From Nymphalis io (taxonomy: Eukaryota; Arthropoda; Insecta; Lepidoptera; Nymphalidae), in contig NC_065896.1 of assembly GCF_905147045.1 (NCBI RefSeq), positions 397,001 to 461,000 of the forward strand: a stretch of 64,000 nt of DNA, given 5' to 3'. The notes below the pieces were generated by a model, which did no database searches, had not been told where the DNA came from, and saw nothing but the letters and a program-made list of their open reading frames with translations. The stretch's first letter is position 1, and each line of letters starts with the position of its first letter. Made by a program: the position numbers and the translations under genes. Below are positions 28,701 through 43,300 of the stretch, piece after piece.

Positions 28701-31700
28701 GATCGCGCCAGTACTCCGTTCCAGCTAGGGCCGTCCCTTTCACCTGCTAGGGCCTACATTCTAGATTCTAGACCAAGACCAGCGGCTGCGCCGGAAAGCG
28801 GCTGGCTATTAACAAATATCCTGTCATGATGTGTTTAATGTTGTCGCTTTGTTACATCATAATGTATAAAAATAAAATCTTGTGTGTAATTAAGAAAAGG
28901 TCATCTTTATCTATTGCCACATAGGCCTCGTGGCTAACATATAAGGTAAACCTCAACATCATAGGTTTGGTCCCACTCGACCAATTAAAGTAGTTGTTTT
29001 TTTTGTCAAGAAATTCTCACGTCAGTAGCGAGTTAAGTTGAAGTAAGTTATACTCATGTGCTTTGAACAGCACATAAAGTGCACAAGGGCTGATCTCTTT
29101 CCAAGTGCTTTGCCGTCAATCGAACTACGAGGGTGAACAAATAAAGATTTCACTTGTATCGGTACTTTTGCACTTTAATATATCCGTGCCTTGGAAAATG
29201 GTCGGCTGTGGCTGAAATCGATTTGGAAGACATCGTCAACGTATACTTTAATATATATTTAGTTGGCGCTCGATAATTAATACATTTATATATCCGATCA
29301 TTGTCCGATTAACATTGATATTCGTTTAACAGTTTAACCGGTAACTCGATTCAGTGCGAGGCAGGGAAATCTTTGAGATAATGACGATTTCTATCCGTAT
29401 CCATCTTCGGCCTGAGTAATAAGTTATTCGGGTCACACACACACACACACAATCTCGTAACCAACGCTGATATTTAATGACAGTTTAATTTTGCTACCAT
29501 TTATATGTAGGTGTTATTTATTGCTTTGGTGTTAAATCGAGAAATTGCAAATGTACCCACCAACATAGCCAATGTTATGTTGGAGATATAAAATGAGACG
29601 ATATAGGCCTCATAGATCAATAGATATATAGATTCTGGTGGAGTCAATACGTAGTTTATGAAGATTATATTCAAGTTGATTCAAGATTAGATTCAAGTTG
29701 AGGCAATTTTTTTTTAATTTTTCATGTGGTCACATAGTTTATGCTTATAATTCATCTCGTGCTCAGGCCGGTGTACTCCATACTTTTTATCTTAAAGGAG
29801 GGGTTAGTTCAGCAGGCGGATAATTATGGATTGTCATTTATAATATTTAATACTTTCTATGAATAATTTAATTGTCTACATTTAGTTATGTCTTGGGTAT
29901 ACTACAAAATACTTCTCGTAGTTATTAATACAATTATATTGTGAGAAAATACAGCTTTTAATGTTACTCATTATCATAATCGACTTCGATTCACACCGGC
30001 CCGTTTTTTGCACTTGATAGAAGATATTCTGTTTTACATCGCTTTGTTATTTACGTGTAATGTATGATACTACGTAATGTGCTGAGAATTGATAAGGTGA
30101 GTTGCTTGCGCTTGACAGCCTTCTGGATTATACTATAAATACAACCATTACCGCCGCTACTATACCTTCCCCTCTCCCTCCATGTCCCCGTTAAAGCATA
30201 TATTACATCGCCCCTCATGTTATTACAAACTAAAAGATCAAGATATCCCTGTGCCATAGACGGCAGTCAAGCTTAGCGTCATAGTAAGGCTGTTGCTACA
30301 ACCATCTTAAGGAGGAGAGGTAGCCCTTTGGTTACTTGATTAGCTTATTGTGCAGATCCTGAGAGCTTTTAGTCAAAACTCGTATCGTACCAAAAATATA
30401 TTTGGTTTATCTCTCAAGAATTTGTTTTTGGAAATTGACAGTACACTAGCATGTGTCGGAAAACACGCCTGAACTTCGGTAGCATTGGATTTGATGTCCT
30501 ATATGATAATGACGGTGGTGGCTAGTTCCCCGTTGCCGAAGTCGGTTAAAATACTTTTAAGCCGTAGTCTATATGTTCAATACCATATGTTTCAACAATG
30601 AAGAAAGAGCAATATGTTTCTACAACAATTAATTTCTATATAATTATGAAAGTATTTACGAGCGTCATATACGCGTGTGCGTGTTGAGGCTAAATGCCTA
30701 ACAGAACAACTATGAAGATTTATTACTCGATATGTTATTGCTTGTAAATAAATAAATCGTTTCACCAATTATCTCGTCAACTGCGACGTCATGGAACATA
30801 ACACAACGTGTGTTTTCTGTCGATTGAATATTTATTGAAAATATGAATTGTGAACAATGTTTTGAAATATTACAAATTTGACTGATATAACTGGCTTTTT
30901 GTTTTTATTATAAAATCAACATTCGATTTTAATATATACTAGAAATGCTGACACCACAATTGGCACCTGATGGTAAGTGATCACCAATATAAATAGGCAT
31001 TGGTACTGTCACAAATATTAATCTTATTATTATTCCTTAGACAGTCAATAAGTTATCAATCATGGAAACTATGATGTAATGTCTCTGTAAGTATGCTGGC
31101 TCACTCATCCTTCAAGTCGGAACACAGATCTCATTCAAAAAGTACCAGGAATAAGAGAAATTGCTTTATGTACGTATTTAACTTTAAGATACCACGTGGT
31201 TTTTTTTGTCCGTCTTATGTATATTTCAATGGCAAGAGGTGTAAAGATAAATAAACAACCTGACCTTGAACTGATAAAACATCGACCGATGTCTTAGTGG
31301 TGACCACTTACCATCAGATGGCCTATTTGCCAGTCTGCCTACATGCTTTCAATTGCAAACATGTTTCTGACATTGGAATTTCTGACGTTGTCCAACAAAT
31401 CTGCACATCAATAATGTAATAAAGTCGGGTATTGAATGCGTTGATTGGAGAACGTTTACAGCTATTGCGTACATTAACAACAGGAGATTTTGAAGGTCGG
31501 ACCACGCGACCGCATCAGGTTTAGAAATGCGAACAAGTGTCATTGATTAGTTGTCGAAAAATAACAGTTCTCTTGTTTTCTTGTTGGTAGATGTAAACTC
31601 TATACTCTATGTATTTTTATATAAAATAAATACAGCTTTAATAATCACATTGACATATTTCTGTTCATTTAATACGTATTTTATGAGAAGCATTTCAATT

Positions 31701-34700
31701 ATTAGCACATTTGAACCATCGACGGACGACATCTGGAACGGCTTTGGAAAATGAACGCCGTTTTTTGACTTTCTGATACACATTTTCAATTTTAAAACGT
31801 GGCGCTTGTGATTTCGAAGAATGAAGTGGAACACCTTTATCCATAGATATGACGATGTCAATGCGAAAATATTAGAACACAGAAATAATTCCGTTATTTT
31901 TCCAGCTGTCAAGATTAAGTCAATAGACTAAAATTATTATTGTTTATTGCTAATATTACTAGTAACAACGATGAAGTTTCGTAGTTTCATCGTTGTTACT
32001 ATTAAATATAATACATTATTCTCTTACTTATTAAAACCATAGACAACTTAAAGATAGAACGATAGGAATGTCAATAATAAACTTTGTAGTGGTTAATGTT
32101 ACCAACACCCGTTCTAGTTTTGTTTTAATTGGATTTCATATTAAATACATTTTCTAGTATCGCTGTTATGTGGTTACAGAAGGTCAATATTAATGTTTAA
32201 AATAATGTCGATAAATATTAAAGCTTCCAAGTAACAAACGAACAAACGCTTAATTTTATTATATACAGTGAATAGGTACAGTTCATTGACCTACTTCTTC
32301 TGTTTAACTGACTGACTCTTCCGTTAATAAAAATATTGCAGAACGTCATCCAATGTAGGCTAATATTAATAAAAGCTGGGCTAAAGCCTCCTTCCCTTTA
32401 GAGGAGAATTTTTTGACCCTATTCTACCACGCTGCTCCAATGCGGATATACTTTCATCCGACTCATGAAGGCTTCCGTACGATGTTTTCCTTCACCACCG
32501 AGCAAAAGATGAATTATAGAAACAAATTAAGCACATGGATATTCAATAGTTTCTTACCCGAATGAACCCGCAATCTTCGAATACGAGTTTATTTTTATAA
32601 CCTCTGGGCCAACTTACCAATTATGAAATGTATAGAAAAAAAAAAACTTTTGAAAACCCAATAGAATATTTGTCCATACTATGTTTTCTTATTCACTGCG
32701 CTATCTCAATACTACTAAAATGAGTAAAGATGATTTATAAACATTGGCAACGTTCTTGCTTCACATCTTAATCGTGATTTTATATTTCTCAAGTCGAGAC
32801 GTACCATCTCTCGTCCCAATTAAGCGCTCATTTAGTTTTGAGTAATCTTTCATTTGTTATCTGAAGAATATTGTTATTGGAACTTTAGAATAGCGTATTT
32901 CGTAAATAAATTAAAAATAGAACAAGTTTCTGAGGTATATAACATTTTATAAAACATCCTAACTAATATTATAACTGCAAAAGTGAATTCAAAGATACCG
33001 GAAATGGTACCTAATACCTGTCAAAAGCTACAAAGTCACAAACTCAGTTAAGTGTTTATGATTTAAATACAATCGCTCAATTATACCTAAAGCATAAACA
33101 ATTACGTAGAAAAATATATAATTAAATTTAGTCATAATAAATATAAGGACTGCCTTTCGCTATCTCGTAAAGTTATCAATTCTCGACCGCTAGATACGGA
33201 AACAATTATACTTCATTAGAAATCATTCTTTATACTGTTTCCTTTACGAAACATTAGTGGAATGTGATTAAGATAATCGAACAATAATGAGACACTTACT
33301 CAATCGAGCACAGTCTCGGCACGTTCACGTTCTCAGGCGATATCGACGCACAGACAGATGTGTCTCTACGTAAATATAATATATTGCGTATTAGGTTAAT
33401 ATTTACATTAATAGAAGCGACATTCATTAGAGAAATATTTGAAAATTTATTCTCGTTAAATAAAAATCGAAGAAAAAAATAATATTTGTTTAATTGTTTT
33501 TTAACAAACATGAATATAAAACTTAATTTAAATGAAACCTCTTCTTTTTCATAACTTACAGAATCCATACCGCTGCATACTATAATAAATTATTCTTTAT
33601 ACTTTATAATTTTCCGCCATGTTTGTTTTTGACAAACTTATGTTTTCCATCATATTCACTTTTATTCTAGCCAATCTTAGAGCACTTTTAGAAGATCTTA
33701 GATGAGATGAGATGAAACTATAGAAAACAAAGAAGAGTACATCGTAATATAATAAATTCCATATAGTACATACCACACTGTGATATTTGATTTCCACAAA
33801 AAAATGTCTATTATAATTAACAAAATGTTTATTTCAAACAATTATGCAAGGACATATTTCGAAATACAAATATTTTACGCGTTAACAAGTTATGAAAGAA
33901 GCGCCGATACAGGCGTGTCGGCGCAGGCGCAAGTAATGCAATTAATATTTACAAGACAATCAGTCACGCCTTAAAACCAAATACGTACCTTTATTTAGAA
34001 ACCACCATTTCAAGGATATTCAAACGGACAAATTATGAGCTTCATACTAACCTCAACGCGAGTTAAGTTGAGAGCAAAAGATGATTAACTATGTAACATC
34101 TTACATAGCTTATCAAACCTGTATAACAAATAACTTTACAACATACAAAACTTTACAGAAAAACAATGATATTTATAATTTCAAACACAATGTTGTACGG
34201 TAAACATTTTCTAAAAAATATATATTTTAATTTAGTCATAATAAATATAGAGCCAGGATCTAATTCTGCTACTTCACAATAGTTACGGTACGTTCCCGAT
34301 TCAATTCCTCATAAAAATAAACCTCAGTTGAATCGTAACTTGAGAAATTTCTACTAATTTACAACGGTTACGTTTATTCTCGATTCTATTCCGATCCAAC
34401 TTTGATCGAACCGCAACAGAATCGTAAAACTGAATGTGTTAGTAGAATAGGGAAACGGTTAAACTGCAACGATTATCTTTCGATTGCGATTAAGTGATAA
34501 TTTGTTTGTAAAATTGGTTCCTACAACATATCTGAGTCGAAATAGCACTGCGATATAACATAAGTTACCGCAAATCATTAATACTAGTTTATAAGACTAT
34601 AATATTTGAAACACATTTTCTGACAGATAAAGTATTATATGTATTCGCTTTTGTTATTCAAATAAGCGTAAATGATTATGTTAATCTGCTGCAAGAGTGG

Positions 34701-37700
34701 CCGCAAAATTGGAAAGTGTGCTCCAGATGAATTGTGGTTTGCTACCGACCACCTGCTTTTACTCATTGTACACGGAGCCTAAATTATGTGAAAAGTTTTC
34801 TTTATTTTTACCTTATTTGAAATCAACGTATCATTTTAAATGGTCGTGTAGATGTGTGACAAGAAATATAGCTTAAACATTTCTAATAAAGAACAATAGA
34901 GCTGTATAATAATAATATGAACATTATGTGATGAGTTCTTACATATGCCCGGTAATAAGGGTATTCCGATTGAAAAGTAAACGTAAACATATTAAATAGA
35001 ACTTATACATGTACAGCTAATGTAAGTAAATAGATTTTTTGATCAATAAATAGGAAGTAATCACGAATTTGCAAGTTGACAGTGCTTACAATCTTCTGTC
35101 TAGAAACAGCTATTGAAATTTTTAATAAATTTGTTGATAATTGAAGCCAATGGTGAAATCGTCTGCTATTAAAGCCATATGCTAACGACGACGCTACTGA
35201 AAATACCAATAACGAACGCGGGATACCATTCCATGTATTTTGTTAGCTGTACTATAAGGAAGCCCGTAGTTTATCTTTTCGTATATTTATGGTTTTCAGT
35301 TTTATATTTTGTGTGTAAATCACTTGACGGAAGACATCGTGTGACTAAAGCCATTTCGTAGCATCGCCATTAAGTAATTAGCGACTACAGTTTGTAATTA
35401 GTTTTGTTCGTTTTAATTAGCATGTGAGAAAGTTCTTCAATGATTTAAAGCAAACATTTTTTTTATTGTATAGGTAAGTAGATTGACAAGTGTGCCACCT
35501 AATGTTAAGTGGTAACCATCGCGCATAAATATTGCATTTGTTAATAATATTAAACATCCCTTATATCGCCAATGTTCCACCAACCTTAGGGACTAAGATG
35601 TTATGTTCCTTGTGCCTGTAGTTACACTGGCTCACTAACCCTTCAAACCAGTGCACAACAATACTAAGCATTGCTCCTTGATGGAATATATGATATGTGG
35701 GTGTTATCTATTTATTAGTTAGAAGTGCTTTTTAGTATTAGTATTTTAATTGGATTGTAAAACTCAAGGTATTTAAAATTCATCGAATAATCTTGGTCAC
35801 AATTTGCGATTGTAAGTTTATATTAAGTCGTATGAAAGAGACGAGGTCGTTTACATATTGCATGGAAATATAATTCAAAATTGTGAAAAGACTATTATGT
35901 ACTAAAAATTGTCTTTAATACTTTATAATCACGAAGTATGTTTATATACATTAGTATTAGGAAATATATACATTATATGCATTCTAAGTTACGTTTTATC
36001 AACAATAGTAGAGTGCGATTAAAACTTGGGCTACAGATACCAATATTGGAACACGAGAATCCTTACCGGAGACACTGAATTGACACTGAAACAAACCGGG
36101 GGGTTCATGTTCTTCATTGCTTGTAGGTGCATAATTCATCTCGTATTTCGACGGTTAGGGAAAACATCGTGAGGAAACCTGCATGTGCCACATAAAGTTC
36201 TGCTACGTGTGAACGCATGGTACAAGCGTCATGAAATAAGCTCTAAACCTTCACTTTAAAAGGAGAGAAGGCCTTTGCCCAGCGGTGGAACTTTTACAGG
36301 CTGTTACTTTTGTTTCACTGTTTTACATTCGCGAATGACTCTTACGGTATACCTTCAGGCTGGCCACCTTAAATTGCGTGTACTGTTTCTCTATGTAAAA
36401 ATAAAAGGATTTAAAAGAATGAAATCATGAAAAGGAGCGATAATGTCATAGTGTAGTAAGTTCGTTAATATCTGTATTGTAAAAAAGTCTTGAATGATAA
36501 GATCTTAATTGTGCTCGTGCGAAATGAGGCGGATCGTTAGTAGTTTAAACAAGCCTCAATGTGTTAACAAGTCAACTCGCGCTAAGAGTTCACGTTCATA
36601 TTGCGCTAAAACAACGTACTAAATTTACTGACGCCTCACCTCTACCCAAATTATTTTTGTTTCAAAATGTAACTTTGTTATTGTTATATACATCATTGCC
36701 TCTCCACAGATATTTTGTACCCTGATATATTATATATATATATATACTTGTATATGTATAACTAGCATACTTACTACCATGCGGTCGGATTTATAATTTT
36801 TAATTATATATACTGATTTAAGTCCTCAATATAAATAATGATTATAATATATTCCATTATTCAATAATAAATATATTTGATTAGAAAACACTGCAACTCC
36901 AAAATAAAAACCAAAGTAGTTATATTTTAATTTGCAACGGGAGATGTTTATGTCAAGAAAAACGCAGTGTACATATTGAATTATTATATTTTTCTGTCGA
37001 GTGTACCTTTATCTTACCCTTCGCTTACTGAGTTTTATAAGCTTATTTTGCTGAAGTTTAGAATCGATTAGCGCTATCGGCAAATTTAATATAAGTACAA
37101 TGTAACATTCATTCAGTATTGGAGTCAGGTGCAATTGACATATAGACGGCATTCAACAGGTGAGGCCGTCGGCCCGTGCGAGCGCAGAGTAGCCGCAAAC
37201 TATCAGATTTCGACACCGCATGCCTATATCTTTCGCAATGAGAAACACTCCTTAGCGATCTGGGAGCTATCGGCCGTGACAGACGGGATCGCGTATTTTT
37301 GTGTAAAAAGTATATTGTACACACATACGATAAGTTACATTATATATAAAGACGATCCGATTGACAGATCTGACCTGACCGAGACCTTTAAGTATCCAAT
37401 TCAAAGCTGAAAATTTTAAACTTAAACAGATTTTTGAACGCAATTTTTTTATAAATAAAATTTTATTAATTCAATATTAGAAAAATAATTAATAGCCTCC
37501 ATTCCTTTGTTGTCCCTAGCCGTCCAGACCTCTAAATCAGTCCTTGTGTGTTCACAATGTTAGTGGCATATTGGCAATGTAAGTAGTTTAATTGTTACAC
37601 AGATAAAAAATAAATAAACCTTACAAACGAAAATGACACAAAAATATAATCTTTATCAAAACGAGACGAGCGATCGAGAAAGTGTATGCCATGCTCTTAT

Positions 37701-40283
37701 GACGTCACGTGTCCGCAGATACGACCGAAAACTTTTTATTTACTTTGCCAAAGATATACTAACGATAGAAACTTATTTGTATTACTGACAAATATATTGT
37801 ATACTTAGAGCATTATACGACACTCGATTAGTGCTAGTCAAAATATTATTCAAGGAAGCACAAAAAACACTTTTGAATCGTCATTTTACCGAATTAAATG
37901 TAAACCTACCATTATAATTGGTTAGTGTAAACAATGTGCGCAAATAAAATAATTCTACATGACTAATAGTAAATAACATTTTGTTAAACGATATAGTTTT
38001 TTTTATATTGATTAAGCTAGCTTATTCAACTACGTCAGATCAGAAGAACATTGGTTTGAATGGTGAATTGACATTGGCTTGCCAATTAAAGTTATTAGTG
38101 TTTCTATATCTGTTTTCTATTAAGAAATTCCCAGTAGCCCGAAGTTACAAAGTAACTGTTAGACAGTTAGACTCCTATGCTTCGTAAGTACGGATGCCTT
38201 TGGTCCTGTGCCGGTATGATCCCTCACCGCAGTCCACACCTGTGTTTGTGTACTTGTTTGCGACTATAGTTTATCTCCTACGTCGACCTTGATATTGGCC
38301 ACCTGAAATTTGGCCGGTGGTGATTAAGATTCCAATACTAATGAAATAATTATACTAAAGTTTTATTTCAAAATATTATTGAATACTATTTCAAATAAAA
38401 CTAAACTAATCAAGAAATCATTTTAAAAGAGATCACCGATACGAGATTACGTAAATCATAAATTTTAAATTAAAATTCAATCAAAATAATTAAACATAAG
38501 TTCATGAATATTACGTTGATTCAAATTTAAATATCCGTAATGTCGTTGGAGTACGCACTTTAATATAACATTTTCATATATTTGAGAAGATGCATCGTTA
38601 TCTACGAGATAGAAAGTTGGAACGGAAGAGATTACGCAACCTCGTCATCATGGTATCTGCTTCGCCGGATCGATGTGAAAACTATGCGATATTTATTATA
38701 TAACACATTCAATACAATATTTCTCAAAGTCACCTACCTATCTTGAAAGTTTTAAATCAATTGAATTTAATACAAACAGAAATTACTCGATTTCAACACA
38801 AAAAAAAAAATACATTTTTTTATAGTATAGGTTGACGGACGAGCATATGGGCCACCTGATGGTAAGTGGTCACCAACGCCCATAGACATTGGAATTGTAA
38901 GAAATGTCAACCATCGCTTATAGCCAATGCGCCACCAACCTTGGGAACTAAGATTTTATGTCCCTTGTGCCTGTAATTACACTGACTCACTCACCCTTCA
39001 AACCTTGCTACAAATGCTTCTAATATTCAAGTGCAGCGTTTTAATTTTAGTTTTTCTCAAAATATTTCTTGAAAACAACCATGGACAATCTATCCAAGAA
39101 TGATGCTGTAGATTGTGTATTCATGCAAAATATACGTGTAAGTCATCTTCGCCCATGGACACTCAAGAAGTACAAACCCCTCATCATTGTGCGGCTAACG
39201 CTAGGATCGCGTAAATAAATTCTTAGTTTTTCGAAATACAAGCAACTATCCTAGTTATAGGACTTAAGTCTCATTTGTAAAACCAAAAAGGTTCGATGTG
39301 CCAAAATAAAATAAACGTTTATAAAAACACTTCCAAGCTAAATAAATGAGATTTATTTTTAAAAACGAAAGTATTCATTTATTATTCAAGATGAAAGTAA
39401 CTTTTAAAGATCTAGTTTACGTTAACAACGGGTTTTCATGTTAATCTACGCAGTATGGTAATATCTGACCCACTTGGCTGCGTGTGAAGTCTCCTCTGCC
39501 AAAAGGTCGCGGGTTCGTTTCTGTGACGTGAAGAGATTACCGTATGGTTTAAGGCGTGAAATTTTTACTAATATCAATTCAAATTAACGACATTCTTACT
39601 GCATGTGGAGTTGGCATAAATTTAAACTGATTATGGGCTTGATTGTTCGGGCACCTTAATATTTTTTTAATAATTAATATATATTATATTTTTCCATATA
39701 TCATATATTTTTTCTATTTTTTTTTTTGACATTGGCATTATAAGAAATGTTAATCATCGCTTACTTTGCCAATTTGAACCAACCCTGGGAACTAAGGAGT
39801 TATGTCCTTTGTGTCTGTAATTACACTGGTTGACTCACCCTTCAAACCGGAACACATACACACACACAGAACACTCCCATCTAATTTATTTAGATACTAT
39901 CTATCTGATGTCTATCCATTCGAACTAATATAAATACTCAAAACACATACTTTTTTACGTTGAGAATATTCGTAAGGTACTTATAAAAATAAGTTTGTAT
40001 ATATGACTCGCGGCAACGTCGGTATCTCAAGTACACTCGTATACACATAATTACACTCGCTCACTCGCAATACACCGAACCCAAATTATTTTATGATAGA
40101 CGTTATTGGTTCGTGATATTGAGACATTTATATAACGACGCGTTACATAAGCATTATATACAGAAGTGCTATTTTAACTTACATTCAATAATTTGTATGA
40201 ATAAATCATCGATTAAATTAACGCAATATTTGATTTATTTTTGAGAATTTGAATTTTAAGTTTTAATATTTTTTATTTATTTT

Positions 40284-40314
<31 letters not shown>

Positions 40315-43300
40315 TTTGGGAAACATACAGCATAATATAATACATAAAATTTAGTAACAAAATAAATTTCACTTAAGCCAACGAAGTTTCCACTTATACA
40401 AACAAACATGGAGTGAACCTAACGATAACAAGTTATTTAACAATTTATTAAGATATATGAATAAAGTATTAAAAATAATTTAAAACAGAAAAAAAAAAAA
40501 AACGATAAGTATATTACTGACAAATACAGTCTTTTAGAGCTTCTTTGAACTTAAATAAATTTTCGTTAAATATATCTATACTAGTGTAGCGTTTATTATG
40601 ATTGTCACATGCTCTTACTAAAAAGCGATTTTTAGCATAGTTCGTTCTATACATTGGGACATAAAAGGTATGTTTTGAACGGGCAATGGAATGTGAGCAC
40701 TTGATATAAATGTTGTTGACTAAGTACATTGAATCGACAAAATTATTTACAATTTTGTAAAGAAAAACCTGATCTTTGCATTCCCTGCGTTTCTCAAGCG
40801 ACAAAATATTAAGCTTATTAATAGCATTGGACCCAAATTTACGCGTTAATCTTCTAATAAATTTATTCTGAACATTTTCGATAGCCATAACATACTTAGA
40901 GTATTGTGGATTCCAAACCGTTGAAGCGAATTCCAAATTAGATCTTACATACGAGTTATACAACACATTATATGTATTGATATGCTTAAAGTCTCTTCCC
41001 TGGCGAAATATGAAACCCATCATACTGTAAGCTTTTGCGATAATTTTATTCACATGCCTGTCAAATAATAAATTAGAATCTAGAAGCACTCCTAGGTCCC
41101 TAACCTCGGTTACCCTCTTAATTAAATGATTGGAAATTGTGTAATTTGATGAGATTATATAAAATCACGTAATAATAATAAAATCGTTTCTCAAATTCAT
41201 TACAACATTTAAATAATTCTCTTGTAACGTCCCGCTTTAAATCAGATACATATCATTTTCGGTTACATCATTGTGAATTCACTAAAATACTGCGCAGGCG
41301 CATCTGTCAAGATGTACTCGTGCACACATGTATGCGCTATGTATTGTGACATTACCTAAAACACCTTAATTACATTTCTGCAAAAGCAACTGATTGTTTT
41401 TAATTTAATTATATTTATCAAATAATCTTACACTAATGAAATATTTAAACCGGAACAATAGTTTATATAGGTATATAAGTATATCTCTCTAGGCGGGTAG
41501 GCCATAGCCATAACACTATTGTTGGTAAAAAGATTCCAACAAAAATGACTCAACTATCAATACTTGTGAACATAAATAATTTGATGTGTGATGATATTGG
41601 AAAGTGCAGACGCATCACGTTATTATTCTCAAACAAGCTCTCCATAAATCACAGGTTTTCACCGCCCTGTGAGACCTGACCAGCCGACCCGTCACTCACG
41701 TACCAAATCAAATTGATCGGACGTTAGGCTCTCCCACTACAGCCTGCGATAGAAGGAGACAAGAGACACGACAGCCGCAATATATATTTTTTTAATTTTA
41801 CGTACATTCAAAATTCTTAGACTTTGGTTTTATTATATATATCGGTTGATACGTTTTCGTCTATTGAACTGTAAAGCGTCAATTAATTACCACAAACCTT
41901 ACATTGTGTATATTTTAATTTTCATAGAGATCCTAAACACCACATTAAATAGATCCGATGCCGACGTCACGATGTTCCTAATGGCGTTCGGATTTCGGCA
42001 GTTACGTGTACTTACTGATTTTTGTATAGAAAGCGTCAGCCCATTTTGGTATTCGAGTGAAAAAATGTGTGTATCAATGATTTTGACACACTCCTCGCCA
42101 TTCGAAACAGAATACTATATAACGATTTATGTGTGCTACATATAATTTATATATGATTAATAGTAATTGTTGAAAATAGTTTTTGGAAAAAAGGTTTTAG
42201 TATAAACATGCTTTCAAATTATCTGACCCTTAGAATGAGAGCCGAATGGCGACTGATATTAATTTAATTAATATTATATTACACGTTGATATTAAACATA
42301 ATCCAACTTAAACTTTACGTTTATGTGTAATATAAAAAACTAAACTAATAATAATATGATGAACTATATATTCAAAGTTGTAAATATTTGTTATTTTGTG
42401 CATTTTGGTGTCTTATAAAAGTAGAAAATCTCTTGCCATGTAATACGATGATAAAACCTACAATAAAGAAATCAACAACCGACAACTTGTATAGCAAGCT
42501 GTTGTCATGTGTGTCGATAAGAGTAAAAGCTGAGTCGGTGCAATACGTAATTGCAAAGCGAGACACGTCCCGAGATAGGAATTCACATGAACATTTCACG
42601 ATGAAATTGACGACTCGTTTAAAGTATTTGCTAACTAGTAAACGCTAAAGTGGAATCACTTTGAGGAAAAATAAGAGATATTTAAATAAAATAAACATTA
42701 CTGACCTGGAGGCGATCGCTTCATTCCCAAGGTGTGTTATCATCTAAAAAGGCGTTACTTTTGGTGTAATCTTTAGCATACAGAAATTCGTTAACGATTT
42801 GTTTCATTTTGCGATAGATATACTGTCTATCTACATATATAGGCGACTAATAATGTGATAATGTGTGATGTACGGCAATAATATAAAAAAAACAAATGGA
42901 ACTTACTTTTAAATAAATAAGTATATTTTGATATTGTGATAATTAAAGTTTTGTCAGTAATAATTTAGCGTCATTAGTGTTTTGTAAATAGCTCCTTAGG
43001 CAATGTTTAATTTCAGAGAGGAGCACAAAGATCATTGCAGTAATCTAATTTAATTTTGCAAACCTACTTACCGAGATATTGTGTCAACTCCATTAGATAA
43101 TTGAGTGATGAAATATTAATTCAATAATTAATTCTCCCACGACACTCTTTCATTAATTTACTTTTGATCGCGACGTCCGCGTGAACTTGGGGCTACAACT
43201 CCTTTGGACTATGAGATACGCATTATTTATAATCATAAAATTAACTCTTATACGCCATTAATTGCTCCATTAAAGTGAGGTTATTCCTTACATAAAGAAA

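Noticed and set aside
29435..29452. CA dinucleotide repeat as a functional element
   Set aside because: A short ordinary microsatellite; similar TA and ATG runs occur at 36730, 54393 and 62650 and explain nothing further.
37109..37410. Possible coding block (frames on both strands)
   Set aside because: Slightly GC-rich but without splice-bounded continuity or recognisable protein features.
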